A stretch of DNA of 64,000 nt from Paracrocinitomix sp039939375 (GTDB lineage: Bacteria > Bacteroidota > Bacteroidia > Flavobacteriales_D > Crocinitomicaceae). Shown piece by piece: positions 50,691 through 59,239 of this stretch. Where the stretch lies: assembly GCA_039939375.1 (NCBI GenBank), contig JBDVJO010000008.1:73260-137259 (forward strand), written 5' to 3'. Numbering within the stretch: position 1 is the stretch's first letter; every line of letters starts with the position of its first letter. The notes under the pieces are model-generated. The model did no database searches. It was given only the letters and a program-made list of their open reading frames with translations, and was not told where the DNA came from. The position numbers and the translations under genes were made by a program.

Positions 50691-52913
50691 TTAGTTTTGA
50701 ATTGGTAATTCTGATTCAAGGGAGTCAATCATTTCTGCATTAGAAATGCTGTCCACTTTTACCTCATTTGTTTCTGAATCGTCTTTTTTACCTTTGTGAA
50801 TATCTGACCCTAAACGTTCTAAATAGGCAATCAAGGCTATGATTTCCATGTTTGGATTAGCTTTTTTAATATCAGGGTCAGACGTAATAATATCTTGGTA
50901 TACTTCGTTAGCTTGGTTTTTTAAATCCTCAACCGCTCTTTCCTCATATCCTTCTGGGTAAGGAACCCCAAGGCTCCGCATAACGGTTATTTTGTCGGCA
51001 GTTTTTGAAACATCCAATTCATCTGTCAGCCAAGTGTAAGCTGGCATTATAGAACCTTCAGTTGATAATTCAGGATCTAACAAGTGTTTGTAATGCCAAG
51101 AAGCCGGTTGAGCATATGGGTTTCCTTTTCCGGCTCTATGCAGGTCAGGACCAGTTCTTTTTGACCCCCATTGGAAAGGGTGGTCATAAACAAATTCTCC
51201 ACCTTTCGAATATTCTCCGTATCGTAAAACTTCATCTCTAAAAGGTCTTACCATTTGAGAGTGACAGTTATAACATCCTTCTCTAATGTATATATCTCTT
51301 CCCTCAAGTTCTAAAGGAGTATAAGGTTCTACCGTGTCAATTTTTGTAATGTTAGAGCTTACCATCATAGTTGGTATGATTTCAATTGCTCCACCAATCA
51401 GAATTGCAATCAAAGCAAGTACCATGAATTTTACGGGTCTTCTTTCAATCCAAGAATGCCAGTGCTCTCCTTTATGACCTTTCTTAGGGTTCACTAAGGC
51501 TGGGGCTTCAGCTTCTTCATTGCTCAAGAAGCTACCTTGTTGCGCTGTTTTTATTAAGTTGTAACACATAACAAGTGCTCCAATAATGAATAGACTTCCC
51601 CCTAAGGCTCTAACCATAAAATATGGTCTCATATAGGTAACAGTTTCTACAAAGTTTCCATTTACCAATATTCCTTGAGCATTGATGTCTTTCCACATTA
51701 AACCTTGCATAAAACCAGCCCAATACATTGGAATCACCCAAAGTATTATGCCTAAGGTAGCAATCCAGAAATGTGCGTTCGCCAATGCTTTTGAATAAAT
51801 TTTGGTTCGCCATAATTTGGGAACTAGGTAATAAGCCATACCGAATGTGAACATTCCGTTCCATCCTAAACCACCAACATGAACATGGGCAACAGTCCAA
51901 TCTGTAAAGTGAGAAATTGCGTTAACTGATTTTAATGATAGTATTGGGCCTTCAAAGGTTGCCATTCCGTAACATGTTATTGCAACGACCATAAATTTCA
52001 AAACTGCATCATCTCTTACTTTATCCCATACACCTCTTAGGGTTAGCAGTCCATTTAACATGCCTCCCCATGAAGGGAAGATTAGCATAATTGAGAATAC
52101 GATTCCTAATGATTGTGCCCAATCTGGTAATGATGAATAAAGCAAATGGTGAGGGCCAGCCCAGATGTAAATGAAAATTAATGCCCAAAAGTGAATGATA
52201 GAAAGTCGGTAAGAATATACAGGTCTGTTAGCTGCTTTTGGAACGAAATAATACATTAATCCTAAATAAGGTGTTGTTAGGAAAAAGGCAACGGCATTAT
52301 GACCATACCACCACTGTACTAAAGCATCTTGCACGCCGGCATACCAACTGTAGCTTTTCATAAATGATACAGGGAATTCAAAAGAGTTGACTATATGCAA
52401 TACTGCAACAGTGACAAAAGTTGCAATGAAAAACCAAATAGCTACATATAGATGTTTTACTCTTCTCTTTAAAATAGTAGCAAACATGTTCCAACCAAAA
52501 ACGACCCACATCAACGTGATTGCGATATCTATCGGCCATTCAAGTTCTGCATATTCCTTGCCCGTAGTGTAGCCAAAAGGCAATGTTACAACCGCTGATA
52601 GAATAATTAATTGCCAGCCCCAAAAATTAATGTTGCTCAATTTGTCAGAATACATTCGGGCTTTTAAAAGTCGCTGCAAGGAGTAGTAAACACCAGCGAA
52701 AATTCCATTACCAACAAAGGCGAAAATAACTGCGTTAGTATGCAGAGGCCTGATTCTACCGAAAGAAAGCCATGAAGTTAGGTTCAAAGATGGCCAAATA
52801 AGCTCAAGTGCGGCAAAAAGTCCGACTAACATTCCGATTACTCCCCAAGTTATTGTGGCGATTAGAAATAGTCGTACTATTTTATTGTCATAGCTAAATT
52901 TTTCTGTTTGCAT
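50691..52913 (-). CDS. ccoNO: fused cbb3 oxidase subunits I and II (CcoN-CcoO)
   Basis: 740 residues. CcoN (about 1-460) contributes the haem-copper core. R-P-L-H-T-N (H58, low-spin haem b), W-W-Y-G-H-N-A-V (H205, CuB), G-P-H-H-L-L (H254/H255, CuB) and V-A-H-V-H-V-G (H343, H345, haems) are all present. A linker and one TM helix lead into CcoO (about 490-740) with C-Y-N-C-H at 547-551 binding haem c. Fused CcoN-CcoO is a known Bacteroidota arrangement. It reduces O2 to water at low oxygen and pumps protons. Confidence 0.96.
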   Translation of the reverse strand: MQTEKFSYDNKIVRLFLIATITWGVIGMLVGLFAALELIWPSLNLTSWLSFGRIRPLHTNAVIFAFVGNGIFAGVYYSLQRLLKARMYSDKLSNINFWGWQLIILSAVVTLPFGYTTGKEYAELEWPIDIAITLMWVVFGWNMFATILKRRVKHLYVAIWFFIATFVTVAVLHIVNSFEFPVSFMKSYSWYAGVQDALVQWWYGHNAVAFFLTTPYLGLMYYFVPKAANRPVYSYRLSIIHFWALIFIYIWAGPHHLLYSSLPDWAQSLGIVFSIMLIFPSWGGMLNGLLTLRGVWDKVRDDAVLKFMVVAITCYGMATFEGPILSLKSVNAISHFTDWTVAHVHVGGLGWNGMFTFGMAYYLVPKLWRTKIYSKALANAHFWIATLGIILWVIPMYWAGFMQGLMWKDINAQGILVNGNFVETVTYMRPYFMVRALGGSLFIIGALVMCYNLIKTAQQGSFLSNEEAEAPALVNPKKGHKGEHWHSWIERRPVKFMVLALIAILIGGAIEIIPTMMVSSNITKIDTVEPYTPLELEGRDIYIREGCYNCHSQMVRPFRDEVLRYGEYSKGGEFVYDHPFQWGSKRTGPDLHRAGKGNPYAQPASWHYKHLLDPELSTEGSIMPAYTWLTDELDVSKTADKITVMRSLGVPYPEGYEERAVEDLKNQANEVYQDIITSDPDIKKANPNMEIIALIAYLERLGSDIHKGKKDDSETNEVKVDSISNAEMIDSLESELPIQN

Positions 52914-53082
52914 TCTTTTCTGCTTTGTGATGAACTTTTTTCACTTCTTCATCAAAAAGAATACGCATTGCCGGTCCTTCAATGTCCTCGAATTGACCAT
53001 TTTTATTGGCCCAAAAAAACGAAAACAAAAAGAATAGGGCTAAGACTATGCTTATTGAGAGAAGTAAGAAAATTATTTCCAT
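52894..53082 (-). CDS. ccoS: cbb3 oxidase maturation protein CcoS
   Basis: A 62-residue protein. One TM helix (about 3-25) is followed by F-W-A-N-K-N-G-Q-F-E-D-I-E-G-P-A-M-R-I-L, the hallmark of CcoS, which is needed for cofactor insertion into the oxidase. It is the first gene of the cco operon and overlaps ccoNO by 20 bp, so the two are translationally coupled. Confidence 0.95.
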   Translation of the reverse strand: MEIIFLLLSISIVLALFFLFSFFWANKNGQFEDIEGPAMRILFDEEVKKVHHKAEKNANRKI

Positions 53083-53105
53083 CCTGATTCACATTAATTC
53101 TAGAA

Positions 53106-53113
53106 CAAAAATA
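53106..53113 (-). promoter_or_regulatory. candidate -7 box of the cco operon
   Basis: The minus strand reads TATTTTTG, 23 nt before the ccoS ATG at 53082. No -33 TTTG is visible at 17-23 nt, which is typical of an activator-dependent promoter. Confidence 0.5.
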
Positions 53114-53157
53114 TTTTGAACTGAGGTGAATTAAATTGATGAATGAAAGGTTGAGAT

Positions 53158-53171
53158 ATGACTTATGTCAT
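53158..53171. promoter_or_regulatory. Crp/FNR-like palindrome upstream of the cco operon
   Basis: ATGAC-TTAT-GTCAT is a perfect 5+4+5 inverted repeat, like Crp/FNR boxes with a 4-base spacer. Its centre is about 58 bp upstream of the -7 box and 75-80 bp before ccoS, a plausible site for the REC-Crp regulator. Confidence 0.5.
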
Positions 53172-53267
53172 GTTTTCATCTACAGCAAAGAAATTGAGTT
53201 AGTTACTCGAAGGGGAAAGTTATAGAGGTAACAAAAAGAAATCATGAAAATATGCTTAGTAGAGCGC

Positions 53268-54197
53268 CTATTGTTTTACAGACTTTTTCGTACTAATAGC
53301 TGTTACGGTATAGCCTTCTTTTTCTAATAAATCTATAACTCCTCTTTCGCCAAAAAGATGAGCTGCACCAACTGCGATAAAACATTGTTTGTCAGCAATC
53401 TCTTTTTTGATTGTTGGAATCCATGCCTTGTTTCTATCATATAAAAAGAGATCTGAGAACTCCATAAATTCAGGTGATTGCTTCTGAATCAGTGGAATCA
53501 GCTTGTCTACCTTCTGCTCACTATAAATCTTCATCATTTTTTGGGTTTGCTTCTTTTCTTTTTCAAAGTTTTCTATGCTCTCAACGATCATTTCACCAAT
53601 ACCGTCTGTTGGAATCTTGTCAAAGAATCCTAGTTGTTCTTGAATGGTTTCAAATCCAATTAAAGGAATTTCTTTTTCTGCCGCAATTCCCATTATTTCT
53701 AAATCATATGATTGCGAGTTCTCCTTGAAGTAGCTTTGGCTGATTGATTGAAGGATAAAGAAGGGTTTCATTTTTCCGTAAACCATATAGAATTGCTCTG
53801 GGTCAGTATCCAGCTGAGTATCAAAAAACTCAACAATAATGCTCATTTGCTCTTTTGTGAAAAAGGAAGTAACATCTCCAGTGTCTAATGACATTAAAGC
53901 AAAAGTTTCAAGCGGGTTTGGCATACCTCCAACTTCCATGATTATGGTTTCACTTTCCTCGATTCGCTCTCGCATTACATCTGTAAAATCATAATATTCT
54001 TCATCTATCATATGCATGGTTCCGTACATATAAGAAGGGACACAATTGTTACCTTCAATACGCCACAATAGGGAATTACCATCTTCTACAATGATGTCAT
54101 CACCTTCTTCTATACTGTTCGTTGATTCTTCGGCTACTGATGAACATGATAGAATGTAAAACGCTACTAAACTAATGATTGCAATTCCAGTTTTCAT
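53268..54197 (-). CDS. TraB/GumN-family lipoprotein
   Basis: 309 residues with lipobox I-L-S-C at residue 18. L-L-W-R-I-E-G, Y-M-Y-G-T-M-H and E-T-I-I-M-E-V form the conserved opening of the TraB/GumN (Tiki-like) family, and V-G-A-A-H-L-F-G-E-R-G-V near 285 the closing motif; the GTMH and GAAH His residues are the presumed metal ligands. Tiki proteins are metalloproteases, bacterial functions are mostly unknown. It is third in an operon with the methyltransferase (1-bp gap) and pRiA4b-like gene. Confidence 0.88.
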   Translation of the reverse strand: MKTGIAIISLVAFYILSCSSVAEESTNSIEEGDDIIVEDGNSLLWRIEGNNCVPSYMYGTMHMIDEEYYDFTDVMRERIEESETIIMEVGGMPNPLETFALMSLDTGDVTSFFTKEQMSIIVEFFDTQLDTDPEQFYMVYGKMKPFFILQSISQSYFKENSQSYDLEIMGIAAEKEIPLIGFETIQEQLGFFDKIPTDGIGEMIVESIENFEKEKKQTQKMMKIYSEQKVDKLIPLIQKQSPEFMEFSDLFLYDRNKAWIPTIKKEIADKQCFIAVGAAHLFGERGVIDLLEKEGYTVTAISTKKSVKQ

Positions 54198-54198
54198 A

Positions 54199-54909
54199 TT
54201 AAAGATGTGTTAATTGAGCTAAATAATTTTGCTGTTCTCCTTCAAAGATAATATCACATTTTAAACCTACAGTTTTACAAACGTCTTGAAGTTTCTCTTG
54301 ATCAATATAAATCCAATCAAACCAACCGGATTCTATAGTTTTATATTTCATGTTGAATTTCATCTCTCCGTAGTATTCGGCATTTAAATCCATCCAAAGT
54401 CCACCGTCTTCGTCCTCATACATGTATTTGATATCTGCAGAATCACAGTAAATTTTACCGTTTTCACTGAGAATGCTTTTTAGGTGTTCTAGAAAAAACT
54501 TCATTTTGGCTAAGGTTCCAGCAATTCCTAGCCCATTCATTAGAATCAGAATTGTATCGAATTTCTTATCATTTAAGTCGAGGACATCAATTTTTTCGGC
54601 ATTTATTCCCTCTGATATCATAAAGTCAACAGCTCCTTGAGAAATGTCAATTGATAATACGTCTTTTTCAATTGAACTTAAATATTGTGCGTGGCATCCA
54701 GCTGCGCCTCCAATGTCTAGTATTTTTCCTTGAGCGTTTTTTAATGCCAATTGTTCCAATTCAGGCATTTCTTCGAAAGTCCGAAATAAGTATGGTGGAG
54801 GGAGGATGTCATCATCACATAAATCAGATTCAACTATGATGTTTTCAGTTGAATTATTGGTGGAGAAATCCCAGATTGCGTAACCGATTGGATCTTTTTC
54901 GAAGTTCAT
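54199..54909 (-). CDS. class I SAM-dependent methyltransferase
   Basis: 236 residues. G-K-I-L-D-I-G-G-A-A-G-C-H-A near residues 65-78 is motif I for SAM binding, with V-L-S-I-D-I-S as the acidic strand-2 end and T-I-L-I-L-M-N-G-L-G-I as the motif IV region. The N-terminus has a short helical cap. No substrate can be named. The ATG and the upstream TAA overlap as TAATG, showing coupling to the pRiA4b-like gene, and the GumN-like gene follows after 1 bp. Confidence 0.85.
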   Translation of the reverse strand: MNFEKDPIGYAIWDFSTNNSTENIIVESDLCDDDILPPPYLFRTFEEMPELEQLALKNAQGKILDIGGAAGCHAQYLSSIEKDVLSIDISQGAVDFMISEGINAEKIDVLDLNDKKFDTILILMNGLGIAGTLAKMKFFLEHLKSILSENGKIYCDSADIKYMYEDEDGGLWMDLNAEYYGEMKFNMKYKTIESGWFDWIYIDQEKLQDVCKTVGLKCDIIFEGEQQNYLAQLTHL

Positions 54910-55460
54910 TAGATGTCCATATCGTCAATGTTTTCAAACCCTCCAAATTCGTCATCATCATCTGAAAATTCTGAAAAAATATCGTCAATGTCATTTCCTA
55001 GATCACTGCCACCTGAAAAATTGTCATTAGAAAAATCTATTTCTTTTGAGTCTTCTAAAGGTGCTATTCCAACTGATAAATCCAACATAGGACCTTCGAA
55101 ATCTTCTTGAATAACTTCGATTAATTCAATCATGAAGCACCACATTCTCAAAAAATCATAAACCAATACAAAACGTTGATTTGAAGAACTAACCAAATCT
55201 TGAATAATGGTTTCCTTCATGATTGATGGGGAATCAAGGCTGTCACTTAATTGCATGTCCATTAAAGCTATTTCATGACCTTTGTCCCAACTTTCGTTGC
55301 TTACATAAAAAGACGCTAACTCTTGTCCGCTCCATTCAAAAGCGGCAAGAATAGATTGGTAAAAAGTTTCAAAGTTTTCAGTAGATGATATGATTATATC
55401 TCTAAAAATCTCTTCAGACTTTTCAGTATCAATTAGTACTCTGAACTTGTAAGATGACAT
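54909..55460 (-). CDS. pRiA4b ORF-3-like protein
   Basis: 183 residues. The N-terminal domain (about 1-135) has Y-K-F-R-V-L-I-D-T, I-L-A-A-F-E-W-S-G-Q-E-L-A-S-F-Y-V and R-F-V-L-V-Y-D-F-L, the pattern of the plasmid pRiA4b ORF-3 family (related to transposon-passenger TnpR-like proteins). The C-terminal tail is highly acidic (D/E-rich from about 145 to the end, D-D-D-D-E-F-G-G-F). No biochemical function is established for the family. It heads a three-gene operon with a methyltransferase and a GumN-like gene. Confidence 0.85.
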   Translation of the reverse strand: MSSYKFRVLIDTEKSEEIFRDIIISSTENFETFYQSILAAFEWSGQELASFYVSNESWDKGHEIALMDMQLSDSLDSPSIMKETIIQDLVSSSNQRFVLVYDFLRMWCFMIELIEVIQEDFEGPMLDLSVGIAPLEDSKEIDFSNDNFSGGSDLGNDIDDIFSEFSDDDDEFGGFENIDDMDI

Positions 55461-55479
55461 TTAGCTTAATTTTCAATTG

Positions 55480-55487
55480 CAAATATA
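55480..55487 (-). promoter_or_regulatory. candidate -7 box of the pRiA4b-like operon
   Basis: The minus strand reads TATATTTG followed by C, 19 nt before the ATG at 55460. There is no obvious -33 box. Confidence 0.45.
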
Positions 55488-55622
55488 CATAGAATCAGTT
55501 TTAGCTATTTGATTTTAATATTTTATTTATTAAGGCAGTTTTTTTGAAATAATTTTCGGATTTTTGAAGGAGTAAATAGCTCTATTTTAAAGCGCTATTG
55601 TTATAATTTGCTATATTTAAAC

Positions 55623-55967
55623 ATGCCAATAAGTGAAATTGAAATAACAAAGTTGTACTATTCTATTGGGGAGGTGGCTGAAATGTTTGATGTAAATCCC
55701 TCACTTATTCGCTTTTGGGAAAAAGAGTTTTCTGGAATAAAACCAAAAAAGAACAAAAAAGGAAATCGACTTTTTACCGCTAAGGATATAGAAACATTAA
55801 AGAAAATTTATCAACTTGTTAAGGTAGATGGGTTTACTTTGGATGGCGCAAAATCACAATTGAAATCGAAATCTGAAATAAGTCACGCTGAGCCTAAAGA
55901 TAAAGAGGTAGCAGATAAATTAGAAGAAATAAAAAACGAATTATTAAGAATAAAATCAAGCTTATAA
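55623..55967 (+). CDS. MerR-family transcriptional regulator
   Basis: Starting at the ATG at 55623 gives 114 residues; a TTG at 55608 adds five. The N-terminal helix-turn-helix reads Y-Y-S-I-G-E-V-A-E-M-F-D-V-N-P-S-L-I-R-F-W-E, the MerR winged helix. N-R-L-F-T-A-K-D-I-E-T-L-K-K-I-Y and a short C-terminal coiled coil follow, with no metal-binding Cys. Similar short MerR proteins are common in Bacteroidota and their target is unknown. The exported paralogue pair begins 31 bp downstream. Confidence 0.9.
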   Translation: MPISEIEITKLYYSIGEVAEMFDVNPSLIRFWEKEFSGIKPKKNKKGNRLFTAKDIETLKKIYQLVKVDGFTLDGAKSQLKSKSEISHAEPKDKEVADKLEEIKNELLRIKSSL

Positions 55968-55998
55968 TTTTGGTATAAAAATTGTAAATTCGATAGTT

Positions 55999-56799
55999 AT
56001 GAAAAAAGGTTATATCATATTAGTTGGGTTGTTGACAGTTGTTTTGTCACTTTCTTTCTTGTCGGTAGATGCTAAAAATAAATTGGCCGGAACAGATAAA
56101 TTCAATGTGATTAATGTTCAAGGTAAGATCGTTTTTTCAAGTTCTGGTCAAGAAATGAAAAGAGGCGATATTTATATTGCCGGAATGAATTTAAATTTTG
56201 TCGATAATAAGTCTAGAGCGGCCATAGTTAATAAGACACAAGGTAGAATGGTGTTAACTGGTTCTTCAAAAGGCAAAGTGAAGGTGTTGCCGGCTGCTAA
56301 TAATATATCATCAAGATCTGGAGCTTTATTGAATGTTGTTGACTTGAAAAAACACTTTTCTGATCGATACTTGATTTTAAAAAGATCAGAAGTTCAAATA
56401 GGTAAAGAAGCATTTCCAATGGGGAACCAAGAATTTTTCTATTTAACTTATGAGCACAACGGAGAAGAGATAGCAAAAAAACTTCGCAATGAAGATGACA
56501 TGTTGATTTTAGATAGGGATGAGATTTATAAAATTGATGGTAAAGCAATTCCATATGAAGAAAAAGAAATGACGCTTTATTATAGAAAAAATGGTAAAGG
56601 AATGAAGATTAATACCTTTACACCAGTATTTCCATCAAATAAGGAGTTGGTCGCTGAGGTGAAAGTTTTATTAGAGGCTTTTGGTGATGCTTCAGATGAG
56701 GAAAAAGAAAAAGAGGTAACCTCTTATTTAAATGAATTTTACGGAAACGCTCACAAGGCGAATCTAAAATCATGGTTAAAAGCTGAGTTTAATTTATAA
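55999..56799 (+). CDS. exported paralogue 1, weakly FecR-like N-terminal domain
   Basis: 266 residues with a signal peptide (1-25). The N-terminal half has G-K-I-V-F-S, M-K-R-G-D-I-Y-I-A-G and K-S-R-A-A-I-V-N, an order resembling the beta-rich FecR domain, then L-P-A-A-N-N-I-S-S-R-S-G-A-L. The C-terminal part has E-A-F-P-M-G and ends with E-V-T-S-Y-L-N-E-F-Y-G-N. It is about half identical to the next gene by eye. A -7-like TAATTTTG at 55965-55972 may serve it. Function is unknown. Confidence 0.6.
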   Translation: MKKGYIILVGLLTVVLSLSFLSVDAKNKLAGTDKFNVINVQGKIVFSSSGQEMKRGDIYIAGMNLNFVDNKSRAAIVNKTQGRMVLTGSSKGKVKVLPAANNISSRSGALLNVVDLKKHFSDRYLILKRSEVQIGKEAFPMGNQEFFYLTYEHNGEEIAKKLRNEDDMLILDRDEIYKIDGKAIPYEEKEMTLYYRKNGKGMKINTFTPVFPSNKELVAEVKVLLEAFGDASDEEKEKEVTSYLNEFYGNAHKANLKSWLKAEFNL

Positions 56800-56803
56800 G
56801 ATT

Positions 56804-57607
56804 ATGAAAAAAGGATTGTTTTTAATTGCCGCAGTTGGAATAGTGCTGTTTGCCACTGTTTCTAACATGGACTCTGTTCAGAGTAAAAAATTGGCTGGAA
56901 CAGATAAATACAAAGTAATTAAAGTTGACGGGAAAATTGTTTTTGAACAAACAAAAGAGTCAATGAAAAAGGGGGACATTTTTCTTTCTGGAATGGCATT
57001 GTCATTTCAAACGCCTCAATCTAGAGCTGCTGTAATAAGCAGTTTAAAAGGAAGATTCGTGTTGTCAGCTTCAGAAAAGGGACAAACTAAGATTCTTCCT
57101 GCAGCGAATAATATTTCATCTAGAGCAGGCGCCTTGATTAACATGGTAGATTTACAAAATCATTTTGCTGGTAAATATTTGGTGCTCGGATCAATGGAAT
57201 TAGAACTAGGTGAAGAAGCGTTTCCTATGGGAGAGCAAAGTTTCTTTTATTTGTCATACGAGCACAAAGGAGAACAAATCAGAAAAAAACTATCTCATCA
57301 TGACAATAAATTGATGTTAAATGAGAAAGAAATTTTTAAAATTGACGGTCAACCAATTCCAATAGAGGAAAAAGAAATGGCACTTTACTATCGTGCGGAT
57401 GGACAATCAACAAAGATTTCTGAATTCACACCAGTGTTCCCAGATTTACATGACTTAAAAGACGAAGTGGCAATTATTTTAGCAGAATTTTCAGAGAAAG
57501 ATAAAGCAACTAAAATAAAAGAAGTGACCTCTTATTTGAATGAGTTCTACGGGAATCCACAAAAAGAAAATCTAACACAGTGGTTAGAAAAAGAGTTTGA
57601 CTTATAA
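56804..57607 (+). CDS. exported paralogue 2, weakly FecR-like N-terminal domain
   Basis: 267 residues with a signal peptide (1-26). It matches the upstream gene over its full length, and blocks such as L-P-A-A-N-N-I-S-S-R, E-E-A-F-P-M-G, Y-E-H-K-G-E and E-V-T-S-Y-L-N-E-F-Y-G-N are near-identical. The 4-bp gap and the similarity show a tandem duplication that has diverged, with both copies intact. The pair probably encodes a secreted heteromer or two redundant envelope proteins. Confidence 0.6.
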   Translation: MKKGLFLIAAVGIVLFATVSNMDSVQSKKLAGTDKYKVIKVDGKIVFEQTKESMKKGDIFLSGMALSFQTPQSRAAVISSLKGRFVLSASEKGQTKILPAANNISSRAGALINMVDLQNHFAGKYLVLGSMELELGEEAFPMGEQSFFYLSYEHKGEQIRKKLSHHDNKLMLNEKEIFKIDGQPIPIEEKEMALYYRADGQSTKISEFTPVFPDLHDLKDEVAIILAEFSEKDKATKIKEVTSYLNEFYGNPQKENLTQWLEKEFDL

Positions 57608-57694
57608 TTATTGTTCGTTGTTAACAGTTTCATAGAACTTATTAACGAAAAATAATTTCATGGTATTTTGCTATTAAGAAGCAAACTGAGTTGT

Positions 57695-57702
57695 TATCTT
57701 TG
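57695..57702 (+). promoter_or_regulatory. -7 box of guaA, abutting the start codon
   Basis: TATCTTTG is followed by four bases and the ATG at 57707. A TTTG at 57667-57670 is 24 nt upstream, slightly beyond the usual spacing. A leaderless transcript is predicted. Confidence 0.5.
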
Positions 57703-57706
57703 CCAA

Positions 57707-59239
57707 ATGCAAGAAACCATTATTATCCTTGATTTCGGGTCACAGTACACCCAGTTGATAGCTAGAAGATTAAGAGAACTCAATGTTTATTGTGAAATTC
57801 ATCCTTGGAATAAAGCACCGCAATTAACTAATGAAGTAAAAGGAGTTATCCTTTCTGGGAGCCCATTTTCAGTGCGGGATGAGAACTCTCCAAAACCAGA
57901 CTTATCTATTTATAAAGGAAAAATTCCCTTGTTGGCTGTGTGTTTTGGAGCACAATACTTGGCACATCATTTTGGTGGAGAAGTGCTTCCTTCAGAAACA
58001 AGAGAATACGGTAGGGCTAACCTTGCTATGGTAGACTCCTCCTCAGTCTTAGCTAAGGGAATCGAAAATGGTTCTCAAGTTTGGATGAGCCATGGAGATA
58101 CAATCAAATCAACACCGTCAAATTATAAAACAATATTCAGTACAGGGGATGTAGAGTTCGCTGGATTCGAAATTGAAGGTGAACAAACTTATGGGGTTCA
58201 ATTTCATCCAGAAGTTTATCATTCTGTTTGCGGAAAAGCCTTATTGTCTAATTTCATTGTAGACGTTTGTGGATGCTCTCAAAATTGGACTCCAGATTCA
58301 TTTGTAGAAACAACAGTCGCTGAGTTAAAGGCAAAATTAGGAGATGATAAAGTAATTTTAGGTCTTTCAGGAGGTGTTGATTCTTCAGTGGCAGCAACTT
58401 TACTTCATAAGGCTATTGGTGAAAACGTACACTGTATATTCGTTGATAACGGTTTACTTAGAAAAAATGAATTTGAAGAAGTACTTGAATCGTATAAAGG
58501 TTTAGGTCTAAATGTTAAAGGTGTTGATGCCAAAGACCTTTTTTATGAAGGTTTAAAAGGGCATTCTGATCCTGAAAAAAAGAGAAAAGTAATTGGAGGC
58601 GTCTTTATTGACGTGTTTGATGAGGAGTCAAAATTAGTAGAGAATGCAAAGTGGTTAGGACAGGGGACTATTTACCCTGACGTAATTGAGTCTGTTTCTG
58701 CTACTGGAGGTCCTTCTCAAACTATTAAATCTCATCATAATGTTGGTGGCTTACCTGATTATATGAAGCTTGAGGTTGTTGAGCCTTTAAGGTTGTTGTT
58801 TAAAGATGAGGTAAGAAGAGTGGGTAGAGCTTTAGGTATTCCGGAATTTATAATTGGAAGACATCCATTTCCTGGTCCTGGGCTCGGAATAAGGATTTTA
58901 GGTGATATCACTCCAGAAAAGGTACGAATCTTGCAAGAAGTAGATCATATCTTTATAAAAGGTTTGAAAGATTGGGGATTATATGATGAGGTTTGGCAAG
59001 CAGGTGCGATTCTATTGCCGGTGCAATCAGTCGGTGTAATGGGGGATGAAAGAACCTATGAAAATGCCGTTGCCTTAAGAGCAGTTAGTTCAACTGATGG
59101 AATGACTGCTGATTGGTGTCATTTACCATATGATTTCTTAGCAAAAGTTTCAAATGATATAATTAATGGAGTGAAGGGAATTAACAGAGTGACTTATGAT
59201 ATTAGTTCTAAGCCGCCTGCAACTATTGAATGGGAATAA
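57707..59239 (+). CDS. guaA: GMP synthase (glutamine-hydrolysing)
   Basis: 510 residues from the ATG at 57707; an earlier in-frame TTG at 57668 lies upstream of the promoter box. The class I glutaminase domain has nucleophile C79 (A-V-C-F-G-A-Q) and F-H-P-E. The ATP-pyrophosphatase domain has L-S-G-G-V-D-S-S, and the C-terminal dimerisation domain has R-H-P-F-P-G-P-G-L-G-I-R and ends K-P-P-A-T-I-E-W-E. It aminates XMP to GMP. Its stop codon overlaps the next start as TAATG. Confidence 0.97.
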   Translation: MQETIIILDFGSQYTQLIARRLRELNVYCEIHPWNKAPQLTNEVKGVILSGSPFSVRDENSPKPDLSIYKGKIPLLAVCFGAQYLAHHFGGEVLPSETREYGRANLAMVDSSSVLAKGIENGSQVWMSHGDTIKSTPSNYKTIFSTGDVEFAGFEIEGEQTYGVQFHPEVYHSVCGKALLSNFIVDVCGCSQNWTPDSFVETTVAELKAKLGDDKVILGLSGGVDSSVAATLLHKAIGENVHCIFVDNGLLRKNEFEEVLESYKGLGLNVKGVDAKDLFYEGLKGHSDPEKKRKVIGGVFIDVFDEESKLVENAKWLGQGTIYPDVIESVSATGGPSQTIKSHHNVGGLPDYMKLEVVEPLRLLFKDEVRRVGRALGIPEFIIGRHPFPGPGLGIRILGDITPEKVRILQEVDHIFIKGLKDWGLYDEVWQAGAILLPVQSVGVMGDERTYENAVALRAVSSTDGMTADWCHLPYDFLAKVSNDIINGVKGINRVTYDISSKPPATIEWE

